From Mangrovimicrobium sediminis (GTDB lineage: Bacteria > Pseudomonadota > Gammaproteobacteria > Pseudomonadales > Halieaceae), in assembly GCF_004745945.1 (NCBI RefSeq), contig NZ_SRLE01000008.1, positions 186,001 to 250,000 of the forward strand: DNA of 64,000 bases. Reading direction: 5' to 3'. Under the pieces are notes generated by a model. The model was not told the DNA's origin and searched no databases. It saw only the letters and a list, made by a program, of their open reading frames with translations. The position numbers were made by a program, and so were the translations under genes. Shown in pieces: positions 46,368-54,673 of the stretch. Positions within the stretch are counted from its first letter, which is position 1, and each line of letters opens with the position of its first letter.

Positions 46368-46560
46368 GCCGTGATAACCCCCATCGCCGGACCGGGATTG
46401 CTCCGCGAGAAGGGGAATGCCTGGCTCCGGAGCCGACATCGCCAGCCGCTCCGTGAGGCCGCTTGACCCGTGAGCATTCCCTGCACCGCGCCGATCAGCC
46501 TGTCGAGGGCTGATTATTGCGCTGCGGGCGCCCGACCTCAAGTCATTGCCGCCGCGCACG

Positions 46561-46578
46561 GGCCCGGTACCCCGGGCC
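46561..46578 (-). terminator. GC-rich hairpin directly after the EAL-HDOD gene
   Basis: GGCCCGG-TACC-CCGGGCC is a perfect 7-bp stem 5 nt beyond the stop codon of the gene read leftward. No T-run follows, so it may only protect the 3' end or attenuate. A second hairpin (ATCAGCC-TGTCGAG-GGCTGAT, 46494-46514) lies farther on. Confidence 0.3.
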
Positions 46579-46583
46579 ATGTG

Positions 46584-47834
46584 TCAGGACACCATGGCGC
46601 CCTGGACCTGGTTGGCCCAGGAGATGCAGTGGCGGTAGCAGGGTTCGTAGAACGCTTTGTCCATGATCCCCTGCAGTGCATCGAAGCGGCCCTTCTCGTA
46701 GTACTCGACCTCGCGCAGGTAGCTGCCCATGTCGCCGGCGCGATCGACCAGCGCATCCTTGATGGACTGGCTGAGCGGCACCTGGTCGACGATCTCCGAC
46801 ATCGGGATCTCGGCGATGGTGTCGAGGTTGGAGAGCAGGCCGGTCATGAAGTAACTCATCGGCATCTCCTTCTCGGAGACCTCCGCCATGAGTTCGCACA
46901 TACGCGCGCGCACCAGGGCGCTGCGCATCAGTTCCATCGGTTTGTCGCCGCCGTCCTCGAGCAGGAACACGCTGACCCAGCGGCGCACCTGGGTCATGCC
47001 CAGGATGTTGATGGCGTGGGAGACCGACTGAATCTCGCGCGACAGGCCCACGGCGGCGGAGTTGACGATCTTGAGGATCTTGAAGGTCAGGCTCGGGTCG
47101 CGCAGCACGATCTCCTCGATCACCGCGGTGGAGGCATTCGGGTTCTGCAGCTCGGACAGCAACTGGAACAGCACCACGCTGTTGTGGCCCAATTTCTTGT
47201 TCTCGCTGGGCTTGGGTTTGCCGAGCACGTCGCCGGAGAAGTAACGGAAGCCGAGGTCCACGCAGCTGACGAAGTCCTGGCGCGTGGCCAGGTTGTCCGC
47301 CGCCAGGTCCAGGCCGTGCGGCATCGCACGCTTGACCAGCGCCGGCAGTTTTTCCATGCCCACGGTGCCGACGTCGATGCGCAGAATATGCACGAATTTC
47401 AGGTAGTCCTGGTCGACGTCGAAATCCGCGTCGTCGATCGCCAGGGCGATGCGGTAGCCCTCGCCAGCCAGGGCGCGGTAGCGCGCGGCGGCGTCGGGGC
47501 AGTCGACATCCGACGGGCACACTTCGAAGATGAAGCGGTCGGCGGGGAAGTCGGGCAGTTCCAGCGAGGTCAGCGCCCCGGCGCAAACGCGCAGGAAACT
47601 GGGCACGGCGCGCTGGCCCTGCTTGCTGGGTACGCTGCTGTAGCTCTCGGCGATGATCAGGCTGAGGGCGCGGTAGTTGCCCTCGCCGGTCAGTTCGCTT
47701 CCCTCGAAGGACTGGATCACCGGGTCGAAGGCGACCACCTCCAGGTTCTTCGCGTAAATCGGCCGCATGGCCAGCAGCGCGTCTAGGCTGGCCTCTGGCT
47801 CTGTGGCTTCAATGGCAGTCGATTGCAGTGTCAT
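46584..47834 (-). CDS. Degenerate EAL-HDOD signalling protein
   Basis: A 416-residue protein of the YuxH type. The N-terminal half aligns in pattern with EAL domains (LLAMRPIYAKNLEVVAFDPVIQS, LKFVHILRIDV) but the EAL catalytic triplet and metal ligands are not seen, so it should not cleave c-di-GMP. The C-terminal HDOD domain runs from about residue 205 (LKIVNSAAVGLSREIQSVSHAINILGMTQVRRW, first part LKIVNSAAVGLSREIQ). The ATG at 47834 has GAGGA 7 nt upstream. It follows flgN in the same direction, which suggests a link to flagellar control. Confidence 0.87.
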   Translation of the reverse strand: MTLQSTAIEATEPEASLDALLAMRPIYAKNLEVVAFDPVIQSFEGSELTGEGNYRALSLIIAESYSSVPSKQGQRAVPSFLRVCAGALTSLELPDFPADRFIFEVCPSDVDCPDAAARYRALAGEGYRIALAIDDADFDVDQDYLKFVHILRIDVGTVGMEKLPALVKRAMPHGLDLAADNLATRQDFVSCVDLGFRYFSGDVLGKPKPSENKKLGHNSVVLFQLLSELQNPNASTAVIEEIVLRDPSLTFKILKIVNSAAVGLSREIQSVSHAINILGMTQVRRWVSVFLLEDGGDKPMELMRSALVRARMCELMAEVSEKEMPMSYFMTGLLSNLDTIAEIPMSEIVDQVPLSQSIKDALVDRAGDMGSYLREVEYYEKGRFDALQGIMDKAFYEPCYRHCISWANQVQGAMVS

Positions 47835-47900
47835 TACCGATCCTCGTAACACACACCCGACGGGGCTTCGGGCAGAAGAAGATGCTAGCGCCGGCCCCCC

Positions 47901-48350
47901 TCAGGCCTGCGAACACAGGGTATTGCGGGTTGACCCTGTCTTTCCCTTGGTATCGTAGGTTTCCCCATCGCGGCTATCGCGGATGAAGTTGAGTATTCTC
48001 TCGTTCCAGGTCATGCGGGCGCGCAGCAGTTCGCCGTTGTGCTGGTTGAGATGGAAGACCTTGGTGGTCGTGGCGTACACCTGCTGCAGCAGGGCCGGGC
48101 ACTGTTCGCGCGCGGCGGCGGCCTGGCGGCCTTCGCGTCCGCCCGGGCAGCCCAGTTCGCGCTGTAGCGATTCCACTTCGCTGTCCAGCGTCGACAGGCG
48201 CTCGAAGCAGGCTTGCTTGAGCGCCGCGGTGGCGGCCAGCGCTTCCCCGTCCGGGGCACTGGCGCAGAGCAGCTCGCGCTCTTCGCCCAGTACATCCACC
48301 AGGGTCTCGAGCTGTGCCTGTTGCTGGTCCAGGGCCGCTGCCAGGTCCAC
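47901..48350 (-). CDS. flgN: Flagellar chaperone FlgN
   Basis: FlgN is the export chaperone for the hook-filament junction proteins FlgK and FlgL, both encoded in this window. It has 149 residues, mostly helical (QQQAQLETLVDVLGEERELL, FHLNQHNGELLRARMTW), the usual size and character. It starts with GTG, 3 nt after the flgM stop, and is coexpressed with flgM from the sigma-28 promoter. The identification leans on the flgM-flgN order, because FlgN sequences are poorly conserved. Confidence 0.85.
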   Translation of the reverse strand: MDLAAALDQQQAQLETLVDVLGEERELLCASAPDGEALAATAALKQACFERLSTLDSEVESLQRELGCPGGREGRQAAAAREQCPALLQQVYATTTKVFHLNQHNGELLRARMTWNERILNFIRDSRDGETYDTKGKTGSTRNTLCSQA

Positions 48351-48353
48351 GGC

Positions 48354-48623
48354 TTACAGCCCCTTGAGGTTGTCGAGCAGGCCGTCGGCGATCCTGCCCG
48401 TGTCGATTTCGAGGCGGCCCTCGATGATCGCCTCGCGAACTTCGCTGACGCGCAGGCTGTCGATGTCCTGGCTGCTGTCCGCGAGCAGGCGGCTCAAGTC
48501 TACCGATGACGATGCGCCCGCTTGCGGCGCCGCGCCGGCCTGTGTGCCCTGGCGCGCTGCGCCGGGTCCTTCCTTGCCGCCGACCTGGTACAGGCTGGGC
48601 GGAGTCGAATTGTTGATCTTCAC
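48354..48623 (-). CDS. flgM: Anti-sigma-28 factor FlgM
   Basis: FlgM holds FliA inactive until the hook is complete and is then exported. The 89-residue protein begins MKINNSTPPSL, has a flexible Gly/Ala/Gln-rich middle and the helical sigma-binding C-terminus LSRLLADSSQDIDSLRVSEV followed by REAIIEGRLEID. It starts at the ATG at 48623. A good sigma-28 promoter lies upstream, so FlgM is under the control of the factor it inhibits, as in other gammaproteobacteria. Confidence 0.94.
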   Translation of the reverse strand: MKINNSTPPSLYQVGGKEGPGAARQGTQAGAAPQAGASSSVDLSRLLADSSQDIDSLRVSEVREAIIEGRLEIDTGRIADGLLDNLKGL

Positions 48624-48661
48624 GATACACCTCGCTGCGTGATGGTATTCATACGCCTTCT

Positions 48662-48688
48662 GTATCGACCGATCCTGAAAATTCTTTA
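48662..48688 (-). promoter_or_regulatory. Sigma-28 (FliA) promoter of flgMN
   Basis: Read leftward the site is TAAAGAAT, 11 bases, GTCGATAC, against the consensus TAAAGTTT-N11-GCCGATAA. Spacing is exact and 6 of 8 positions match in each box. It ends 38 nt before the flgM ATG, in an A/T-rich gap. Confidence 0.75.
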
Positions 48689-48740
48689 ACCGTGTTGGTG
48701 AAAAAATAAATCGTTGAAATACAGTTAGTTACCGCCTCTT

Positions 48741-49451
48741 TCACAATGCGACCTGTACCGTTCCCCGGTTGGAGACGACCCCCGACAGAGTCTTGCGGGA
48801 TTCGGTACGGATACGAATCGTCTCGCCCGGGTTGCCCGCCTCCAGCGCCTCGCCCTTGCCGGTGATGCGGAAGCCGGAACCGACCACGTCGAAGAACACC
48901 GGCTGGCCGCGGGCCACCAGCATGAAGGTCTCCAGGTTGCGGCTGCGCAGCACGCTGCCGGCGGTGAGATTGCGTCGCGCTACCCGGCCCACCGCGTCCT
49001 CGGGATGCAACACCGCCTCGCCGAGCAGGGGGGTCAGGTCGCCCTCGCGCGGCTCGAGCATGTCGGCGCTGATCAGCGTGCCCGCGGCAATATCGCGGCC
49101 GGCCACCAGGTAGCTGCCCTGCACGCGCAACTGCACCTGCAGGTACAGGGTCTGCTCGCGCTCGCCCTGGCAGTGCACCCCGACATACAGCCGGCCGGAG
49201 CGGCTGATCGCGGTATTGCGCAGAAAGGCGTCGGGCTGCGCGCACTGCTCGAGGTCGTGGCGGGTGTCCAGCACGGTCACCTGCAGCGAGTCGCCGAGGT
49301 TGGCGAAGCGCTCCTCCACCGCGGCGACCGCGGCGCGGCCGGCGGCACTGTCCGCGGTTTCGGCGACGGCCGGCGCCAGCCAGGCCCCGGCCAGCAGCCA
49401 GCATGTAAAGGAGGCGATGGGTATCGCGCGGTGGAAAATCTGTCGTGTCAT
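48741..49451 (-). CDS. flgA: Flagellar P-ring assembly chaperone FlgA
   Basis: FlgA helps FlgI assemble into the periplasmic P ring. From the ATG at 49451 (GGAG 8 nt upstream) it has 236 residues with a signal peptide (IPIASFTCWLLAGAWLAPAVAE). SAF-like C-terminal domains include VAGRDIAAGTLISADMLEPRE, VGRVARRNLTAGSVLRSRNLE and ITGKGEALEAGNPGETIRI (each a typical FlgA segment). It is divergent from flgB, with a candidate sigma-28 site in front. The gap to flgM is 117 nt. Confidence 0.93.
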   Translation of the reverse strand: MTRQIFHRAIPIASFTCWLLAGAWLAPAVAETADSAAGRAAVAAVEERFANLGDSLQVTVLDTRHDLEQCAQPDAFLRNTAISRSGRLYVGVHCQGEREQTLYLQVQLRVQGSYLVAGRDIAAGTLISADMLEPREGDLTPLLGEAVLHPEDAVGRVARRNLTAGSVLRSRNLETFMLVARGQPVFFDVVGSGFRITGKGEALEAGNPGETIRIRTESRKTLSGVVSNRGTVQVAL

Positions 49452-49473
49452 TGGCTTGCTCCGCCACTGGTGT

Positions 49474-49500
49474 GTATCGGCATCTGGTGGGAATTCTAAA
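49474..49500 (-). promoter_or_regulatory. Candidate sigma-28 promoter of flgA
   Basis: Read leftward the site is TTTAGAAT, 11 bases, GCCGATAC. The -10 matches 7 of 8 consensus positions and the -35 only 4 of 8, but its AGAAT end is shared with the flgM promoter. It ends 23 nt before the flgA ATG. Confidence 0.5.
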
Positions 49501-49617
49501 GAGTCGCGAGCGACGAAGAAGGATGAATTAGCGTGCAAAAGCGTCGCTTATCCCGCCTTTGCCTGGTGCCCCGGGCGCCTAGTATTGACCCTAAGTTACT
49601 GTCTCCGGCACAGGATC

Positions 49618-50043
49618 ATGTTCGACAAACTCGACGACGCGTTCCAGTTTCACAGCCAGGCCCTCCAGCTGCGGCAACAGCGCCAGACGGTGCTGGCGAA
49701 CAACATCGCCAACGCCGACACGCCGAATTTCAAGGCGCAGGATTTTGATTTCTCGCGCCAGCTGGCCTCGGCGGTGGGTCGCCCGGGCGCCTCCGGCGCC
49801 GGCGCCCAGGTGCGCATGGCGACGACCGCGGAGGGCCATCTGTCGCGCTCGCCGCAGGGCGGCGCCAACTACAACCTGGACCTGGCCTACCGCGTGCCGG
49901 CCCAGCCCAGCCTGGACGGTAACACCGTGGAGATGGACCGCGAGCGGGCGGAGTTCATGGACAACTCGGTGCGCTACCAGGCCAGCCTGGTGATGATCAA
50001 GGGTTACCTGCAGGGGCTGAAGAGCGCCCTGCAGCCGGAATAA
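49618..50043 (+). CDS. flgB: Flagellar basal-body rod protein FlgB
   Basis: FlgB is a proximal rod subunit exported through the flagellar type III apparatus. The protein has 141 residues with the N-terminal rod motif QTVLANNIANADTPNFKAQDFDF and the C-terminal segment NTVEMDRERAEFMDNSVRYQ (both typical). ATG at 49618 with AGGA close upstream. It is first of a ten-gene plus-strand run flgBCDEFGHIJKL, with flgA divergent. No sigma-54 site was convincing in the gap. Confidence 0.95.
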   Translation: MFDKLDDAFQFHSQALQLRQQRQTVLANNIANADTPNFKAQDFDFSRQLASAVGRPGASGAGAQVRMATTAEGHLSRSPQGGANYNLDLAYRVPAQPSLDGNTVEMDRERAEFMDNSVRYQASLVMIKGYLQGLKSALQPE

Positions 50044-50075
50044 GGCGCGCAACCGCGTCGGGGAGCCAATAAGCC

Positions 50076-50477
50076 ATGTCACTGTTTTCGATCTTCGATA
50101 TTTCCGCTTCGGCGCTGTCCGCGCAGTCCCAGCGCATGAACGTGTCCGCCAGCAACCTGGCCAACGCCGACAGCGTGGCCGGCCCCGACGGCGAACCCTA
50201 CCGCGCCAAGCAGGTGATTTTTGAAAGCCGCCTGCGCCAGGGCCTGGGCGGCGTGGACTCAGTCGCGGTAGTGGAGAGCACAACCGAGTTCGCCACCGAG
50301 TTCGACCCCGGCAACCCGCTGGCCGACGAACAGGGCTACGTGCGCAAGAGCAACGTGGAGCCGGTGGACGAGATGATCAACATGATGTCGGCCTCGCGTT
50401 CCTACCAGGCCAACGTCGAGGTGATGAACACCAACAAGCAGCTGATGCTGAAAACACTGACGATCGGAGAAGCCTGA
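50076..50477 (+). CDS. flgC: Flagellar basal-body rod protein FlgC
   Basis: A 133-residue rod subunit. The N-terminus [30 protein letters not shown] and the C-terminus [26 protein letters not shown] are family signatures. In this protein the first segment is seen as [20 protein letters not shown]. The stop overlaps the flgD start by one base (TGATG), indicating coupling. Confidence 0.96.
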   Translation: MSLFSIFDISASALSAQSQRMNVSASNLANADSVAGPDGEPYRAKQVIFESRLRQGLGGVDSVAVVESTTEFATEFDPGNPLADEQGYVRKSNVEPVDEMINMMSASRSYQANVEVMNTNKQLMLKTLTIGEA

Positions 50478-51160
50478 TGGTAGCGACCAACTCGATAGAC
50501 AGCTCGGTACTGTCAGCGGTGAACCAGACCGGCGCCGCCAGCAGCACCAGCACGGCGGACGACCTGGGCAACAACTTCATGACCCTGCTGGTCACCCAGT
50601 TGCAGAACCAGGATCCGCTCAACCCGATGGAGAACACGGAGCTGACCTCGCAGCTGGCGCAGATCAACACCCTGGACGGCATCGAAGACCTCAACCAGAC
50701 GCTGCTGGATATCAACACCCAGCTGGATGCCGGGCAGCAGCTGCAGGCCAGTATGCTGATCGGCCGCGGCGTGATGGTGCCCGGCGACCAGGTGCTGGTG
50801 GGCAAGGAGGGCGTGACCACGCCCTTCGGTATCGAACTGGAAAACCCGGCGGCGGACGTGCGTGTCTCTGTGGTCAGCGAAGCTGGCGAAGTGGTGCGCA
50901 CCTTCTCCCTCGGCGCGCAGGATGCGGGCAGTGACACGCTGGTCTGGGACGGCCTGCTGGAAAATGGAGACCTGGCGCCGGAGGGCGCCTATCGCGTGAC
51001 GGTAGAGGCAGTGGACGCCGATGGTTCTGTCATGCCGGTCACCCCGCTGGCCTATGCGGTAGTGAACGGCGTGTCGAAGACCGACCAGGGCGAGCCCCTG
51101 CTGGATCTCGGCGGTGTCATCGCCCCGATCACGCTGGATGAAGTCAGGCAGATTCTTTAA
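50477..51160 (+). CDS. flgD: Flagellar hook-cap protein FlgD
   Basis: FlgD forms the temporary cap on which the hook polymerises. It has 227 residues: an N-terminal part with NNFMTLLVTQLQNQDPLNPM and MENTELTSQLAQINTLDGI, followed by a FlgD-type Ig/tudor domain (LVWDGLLENGDLAPEGAYRV) that is usual for the full-length family. The start codon overlaps the flgC stop. Confidence 0.95.
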   Translation: MVATNSIDSSVLSAVNQTGAASSTSTADDLGNNFMTLLVTQLQNQDPLNPMENTELTSQLAQINTLDGIEDLNQTLLDINTQLDAGQQLQASMLIGRGVMVPGDQVLVGKEGVTTPFGIELENPAADVRVSVVSEAGEVVRTFSLGAQDAGSDTLVWDGLLENGDLAPEGAYRVTVEAVDADGSVMPVTPLAYAVVNGVSKTDQGEPLLDLGGVIAPITLDEVRQIL

Positions 51161-51207
51161 TTGATCGCAAACAAACCGGCCCGTCGGCCGGCCAGGAGTA
51201 GATAACC

Positions 51208-52389
51208 ATGGGATTTTCACAGGCGCTGAGCGGCCTCAACGCGGCCGCTACCAACCTCGACGTGATCGGCAACAACATCGCCAACTCGCAGACCGTCGGC
51301 TTCAAGGCGGGACGCACGCTGTTCGCCGACGTGTTCGCGGGGGCGCAGGCGGGCCTCGGCACCAAGGTCGCCGCGGTCATGCAGACCTTCAACTCCGGGA
51401 CGCTGGAGAACACCGGGCGCAACCTGGATGTCGCGATCAGCGGCAATGGCTTCTTCCGCCTTATCCAGAACGGCGAGGCGGTCTACTCGCGCAACGGCCA
51501 GTTCAACCTGGATGCCAGCGGCTATATCGTCAACGCCCAGGGCGCGCGCCTGACCGGCTACTCCGAGGGCGTGATCGGTTCCGACCCGGAGCCCATCTTT
51601 ATTTCCACCGGCGGCCTGCAGGCTACCGCGACCACCCAGGTCAACGCCACCCTGAACCTGGATTCGGCCACCGACGCCATCGACCGCGGCACTGTCGCCT
51701 TCGACCCGGCGGACGATGCGACCTACTCCTACACCAGCAACATCACTATCTACGACTCACAGGGCAACGCGCATCCCACCACCCTGTATTTCAGCAAGGT
51801 GGCGGACAACAGCTGGGAAGTGAACATGTCGCGGGGCGGTGAACTGGCCACCAATACCGGTTCCATCACCTTCGACGTCAACGGCGTACTGGACACGGTG
51901 ACCAACCTCGACAGCTTCCAGTTCTCCCCGGGCGGCGGTGTCGCCGACCTGGATCTCGCCCTGGACCTCGATGGCACCACCCAGTTCGGCAACGACTTCG
52001 AGCTGACCGCGGCGACCCAGGACGGTTATGCGGCGGGCTCACTGGTCGGAATCGTCATCGATGACCGGGGCAACGTGGTGGCCAACTACGCCAACGCGCA
52101 GACCCGTGTGCTGTCGACCATCACCATCGCCAACTTCACCAACCCGGAGGGGCTGGAGCCGATAGGCGACAACGTGTGGGTGGAGAGCCCCGCCTCGGGC
52201 CAGCCGATCGAGAACTCGCCCGGCGTGGGCCTGGCGGGCACTGTGTCTTCGGGCGTGGTGGAGAACTCCAACGTCGACCTCACCCGCGAACTGGTCAACC
52301 TGATCATCGCGCAGCGCAACTACCAGGCCAACGCGCAGACCATCAAGGTCCAGGACGAAGTCCTGCAGAGCGCGGTCAACCTGAGGTAA
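51208..52389 (+). CDS. flgE: Flagellar hook protein FlgE
   Basis: FlgE is the hook subunit. The protein has 393 residues, which is a short hook protein. The N-terminal motif is ALSGLNAAATNLDVIGNNIA followed by NSQTVGFKAGRT. The C-terminus has DLTRELVNLIIAQRNYQANAQ. The intermediate domain contains ISGNGFFRLIQNGEAVYSRNG. It is 47 nt after flgD and 6 nt before flgF. Confidence 0.96.
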   Translation: MGFSQALSGLNAAATNLDVIGNNIANSQTVGFKAGRTLFADVFAGAQAGLGTKVAAVMQTFNSGTLENTGRNLDVAISGNGFFRLIQNGEAVYSRNGQFNLDASGYIVNAQGARLTGYSEGVIGSDPEPIFISTGGLQATATTQVNATLNLDSATDAIDRGTVAFDPADDATYSYTSNITIYDSQGNAHPTTLYFSKVADNSWEVNMSRGGELATNTGSITFDVNGVLDTVTNLDSFQFSPGGGVADLDLALDLDGTTQFGNDFELTAATQDGYAAGSLVGIVIDDRGNVVANYANAQTRVLSTITIANFTNPEGLEPIGDNVWVESPASGQPIENSPGVGLAGTVSSGVVENSNVDLTRELVNLIIAQRNYQANAQTIKVQDEVLQSAVNLR

Positions 52390-52395
52390 TAGCGC

Positions 52396-53154
52396 ATGGA
52401 CAGGGTCATCTATACCGCCATGAGCGGCGCCCGCCAGTCGCTGGAGCGGCAGGCGGTCATCAGCAACAACCTCGCCAATGTCGCCACCAGCGGATTTCGC
52501 GAGCAGCTGCTGGCGATGCGCGCGGTGCCGGTACAGGGCGCGGGTGCCTACGACACCCGCACCTCGGTGGCCGCGTCCACGCCGGGCGCCAACATGATGT
52601 CGGGCCCGGTGCAGTACACCGGCCGCGCCCTCGATGTGGCCATGCTCGACAACGCCTGGCTGGCCGTTACCGGCAGCGATGGCCAGGAGGCCTACACCCG
52701 CCGCGGCGACCTGCAGATCGACGGCGAGGGCTTCCTGCGCAGCGCCGGCCGCCAGGTGCTGGGCGAGGGCGGACCGATCCAGGTGCCGCTCGGCGCACAG
52801 CTGTTCATCGCCGACGACGGCACCCTGAGCAGCCTGGGCGAGGGCGAGAACCCGGATTCCATCGCGCAGCTGGGCCGCCTCAAGCTGGTCGACGCCAGCG
52901 AGGTGGACCTGGTGCGCACCGAGGAGGGCCTGTTTCGCCAGGCACCGGACGCCGACGGCAACAGCGCCGCACTGCCCGCCGCCGAACTGGCCCGCGTGGC
53001 CACCGGCTCGCTGGAGGGCAGCAATGTCAGCGCCGTGCAGGGCATGGTGGAGATGATCGCCAACGCGCGCCTGTACGAGATGCAGATGCAGGTGGTCAAG
53101 AGCACCGAGGAAAACGACCAGCGGGCCACCAGCCTGCTGTCGATCAACAACTGA
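52396..53154 (+). CDS. flgF: Flagellar proximal/distal rod protein FlgF
   Basis: A 252-residue rod subunit beginning MDRVIYTAMSGARQSLERQA and containing [21 protein letters not shown], with the C-terminal EMIANARLYEMQMQ typical of the group. The start has YTAMSGA, which separates FlgF from FlgG. It follows flgE by 6 nt and precedes flgG by 34 nt. Confidence 0.95.
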   Translation: MDRVIYTAMSGARQSLERQAVISNNLANVATSGFREQLLAMRAVPVQGAGAYDTRTSVAASTPGANMMSGPVQYTGRALDVAMLDNAWLAVTGSDGQEAYTRRGDLQIDGEGFLRSAGRQVLGEGGPIQVPLGAQLFIADDGTLSSLGEGENPDSIAQLGRLKLVDASEVDLVRTEEGLFRQAPDADGNSAALPAAELARVATGSLEGSNVSAVQGMVEMIANARLYEMQMQVVKSTEENDQRATSLLSINN

Positions 53155-53188
53155 ACCAACTGATGAATAAGCGGCGGGGGATAGCGCC

Positions 53189-53971
53189 ATGATCAAGTCA
53201 CTGTGGACGGCCAAGACCGGGCTGGAAGCCCAGCAGGTACAGATGGACGTCATCTCCAACAACCTGGCGAACGTCAGCACCAACGGCTTCAAGCGTTCGC
53301 GCGCGGTGTTCGAGGACCTGCTCTACCAGAACGTGCGCCAGGCGGGAGCCAACTCCTCCAGCCAGGACACCCTGCCCTCCGGCCTGCAGGTGGGCACCGG
53401 CGTGCGCCCGGTGGCCACCGAGCGCCTGCACACCCAGGGCAGCCTGCAGAGCACCGGCAACTCGCGGGATCTCGCGATCAACGGCGAGGGCTTCTTCCAG
53501 GTGTTGATGGTCGACGGCAGCACCGCTTTCACCCGCGATGGCAGCTTCCAGGTGGACGAGAACGGCCAGCTGGTCACCGCCTCCGGCTACCCGGTCGAGC
53601 CGGCGATCCTGATTCCCGACAACGCGCTGTCGGTGACCATCAGCCAGGACGGCATCGTCTCGGTGACCACGCCGGGCAATATCAACGCCGAGCAGGTGGG
53701 ACAGATTACGCTGTCCACCTTCGTCAACCCGGCGGGCCTGCAGTCCATCGGCGAGAACCTGTACCTGGAGACCACCGCCTCCGGCCCGCGCAACGAGAAC
53801 GTGCCGGGCATGAACGGTGCGGGACGCATCTACCAGGGTTACGTCGAGACCTCCAACGTCAACGTGGTGGAGGAGATGGTCAGCATGATCCAGACCCAGC
53901 GCGCCTACGAGATCAACAGCAAGGCGGTGCAGACCAGCGACGAGATGCTGGCGCGGCTGACGCAGCTGTGA
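53189..53971 (+). CDS. flgG: Flagellar distal rod protein FlgG
   Basis: A 260-residue distal rod subunit. It begins [20 protein letters not shown], with [20 protein letters not shown] next, and ends [20 protein letters not shown] plus [12 protein letters not shown]. All are standard FlgG features. The stop codon is shared with the proposed GTG start of flgH. Confidence 0.97.
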   Translation: MIKSLWTAKTGLEAQQVQMDVISNNLANVSTNGFKRSRAVFEDLLYQNVRQAGANSSSQDTLPSGLQVGTGVRPVATERLHTQGSLQSTGNSRDLAINGEGFFQVLMVDGSTAFTRDGSFQVDENGQLVTASGYPVEPAILIPDNALSVTISQDGIVSVTTPGNINAEQVGQITLSTFVNPAGLQSIGENLYLETTASGPRNENVPGMNGAGRIYQGYVETSNVNVVEEMVSMIQTQRAYEINSKAVQTSDEMLARLTQL

Positions 53972-54654
53972 TTCCACGCCAGTACATGAAGGCCGCCCGC
54001 GCGGCCCTGGTCGGCGGCGCCCTGGCGCTGCTCGGCGCCTGCTCGTCCGTGCCCGGCATGGGCGACAAGGACGAGTTCCGCACCACCGAAGTCATCGTCC
54101 CGCCGCCGCCGGAGGCCAACGGCTCCATCTACCAGAGCGGCGGCGCCTACATGCCGCTGTTCGAGGACCGCCGCCCGAACCGCGTCGGCGACCTGCTGAC
54201 CATCGTGCTCAACGAGCAGGTGTCGGCGAGCAAGAACTCTTCCGCCACCGCCAGCCGCAGCAGCGGTGCCAGCATGACCGCGGACGTGGTGCCCGAGGGC
54301 CTCGAGGACCTGGTCAAGTACGGCTTCGATATTTCCGGCACCAACGATTTCTCCGGCAGCGGCGGCGCCCAGGCCAACAACCGCCTGACCGGCACGATTA
54401 CCGTCACCGTCGCCAACGTACTGCCCAACGGCAACCTGCGCGTGGTCGGCGAGAAGCAGATCGTGATCAACCAGGGCACCGAGTTCATCCGCTTCTCCGG
54501 CATCGTCAACCCGCTCACGGTGGACGGCGACAACAGCGTGCGCTCCACCGAGGTGGCGGACGCGCGCATCGAATACACCGGCAAGGGCTACGCCAACGAG
54601 GCCCAGCGCATGGGCTGGCTGCAGCGTTTCTTCCTCAACGTGTCGCCCATCTAG
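53968..54654 (+). CDS. flgH: Flagellar L-ring lipoprotein FlgH
   Basis: FlgH forms the L ring in the outer membrane. The lipobox LLGAC sits after the hydrophobic stretch [53 protein letters not shown] and [20 protein letters not shown] are family motifs. The GTG at 53968 overlaps the flgG stop (GTGA), a pattern seen several times in this window, and gives 228 residues; the ATG at 53986 (222 residues) is the alternative. Neither has a clear Shine-Dalgarno. Confidence 0.94.
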   Translation: MIPRQYMKAARAALVGGALALLGACSSVPGMGDKDEFRTTEVIVPPPPEANGSIYQSGGAYMPLFEDRRPNRVGDLLTIVLNEQVSASKNSSATASRSSGASMTADVVPEGLEDLVKYGFDISGTNDFSGSGGAQANNRLTGTITVTVANVLPNGNLRVVGEKQIVINQGTEFIRFSGIVNPLTVDGDNSVRSTEVADARIEYTGKGYANEAQRMGWLQRFFLNVSPI

Positions 54655-54673
54655 GGCCATGGAGCACACAGCC

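Noticed and set aside
49540-49617. Sigma-54 promoter for flgB (TGGTGCCCCGGGCGCC region near 49564)
   Set aside because: The GG and GC have the right spacing but the -12 box is not TTGC-like and the remaining consensus bases are missing.
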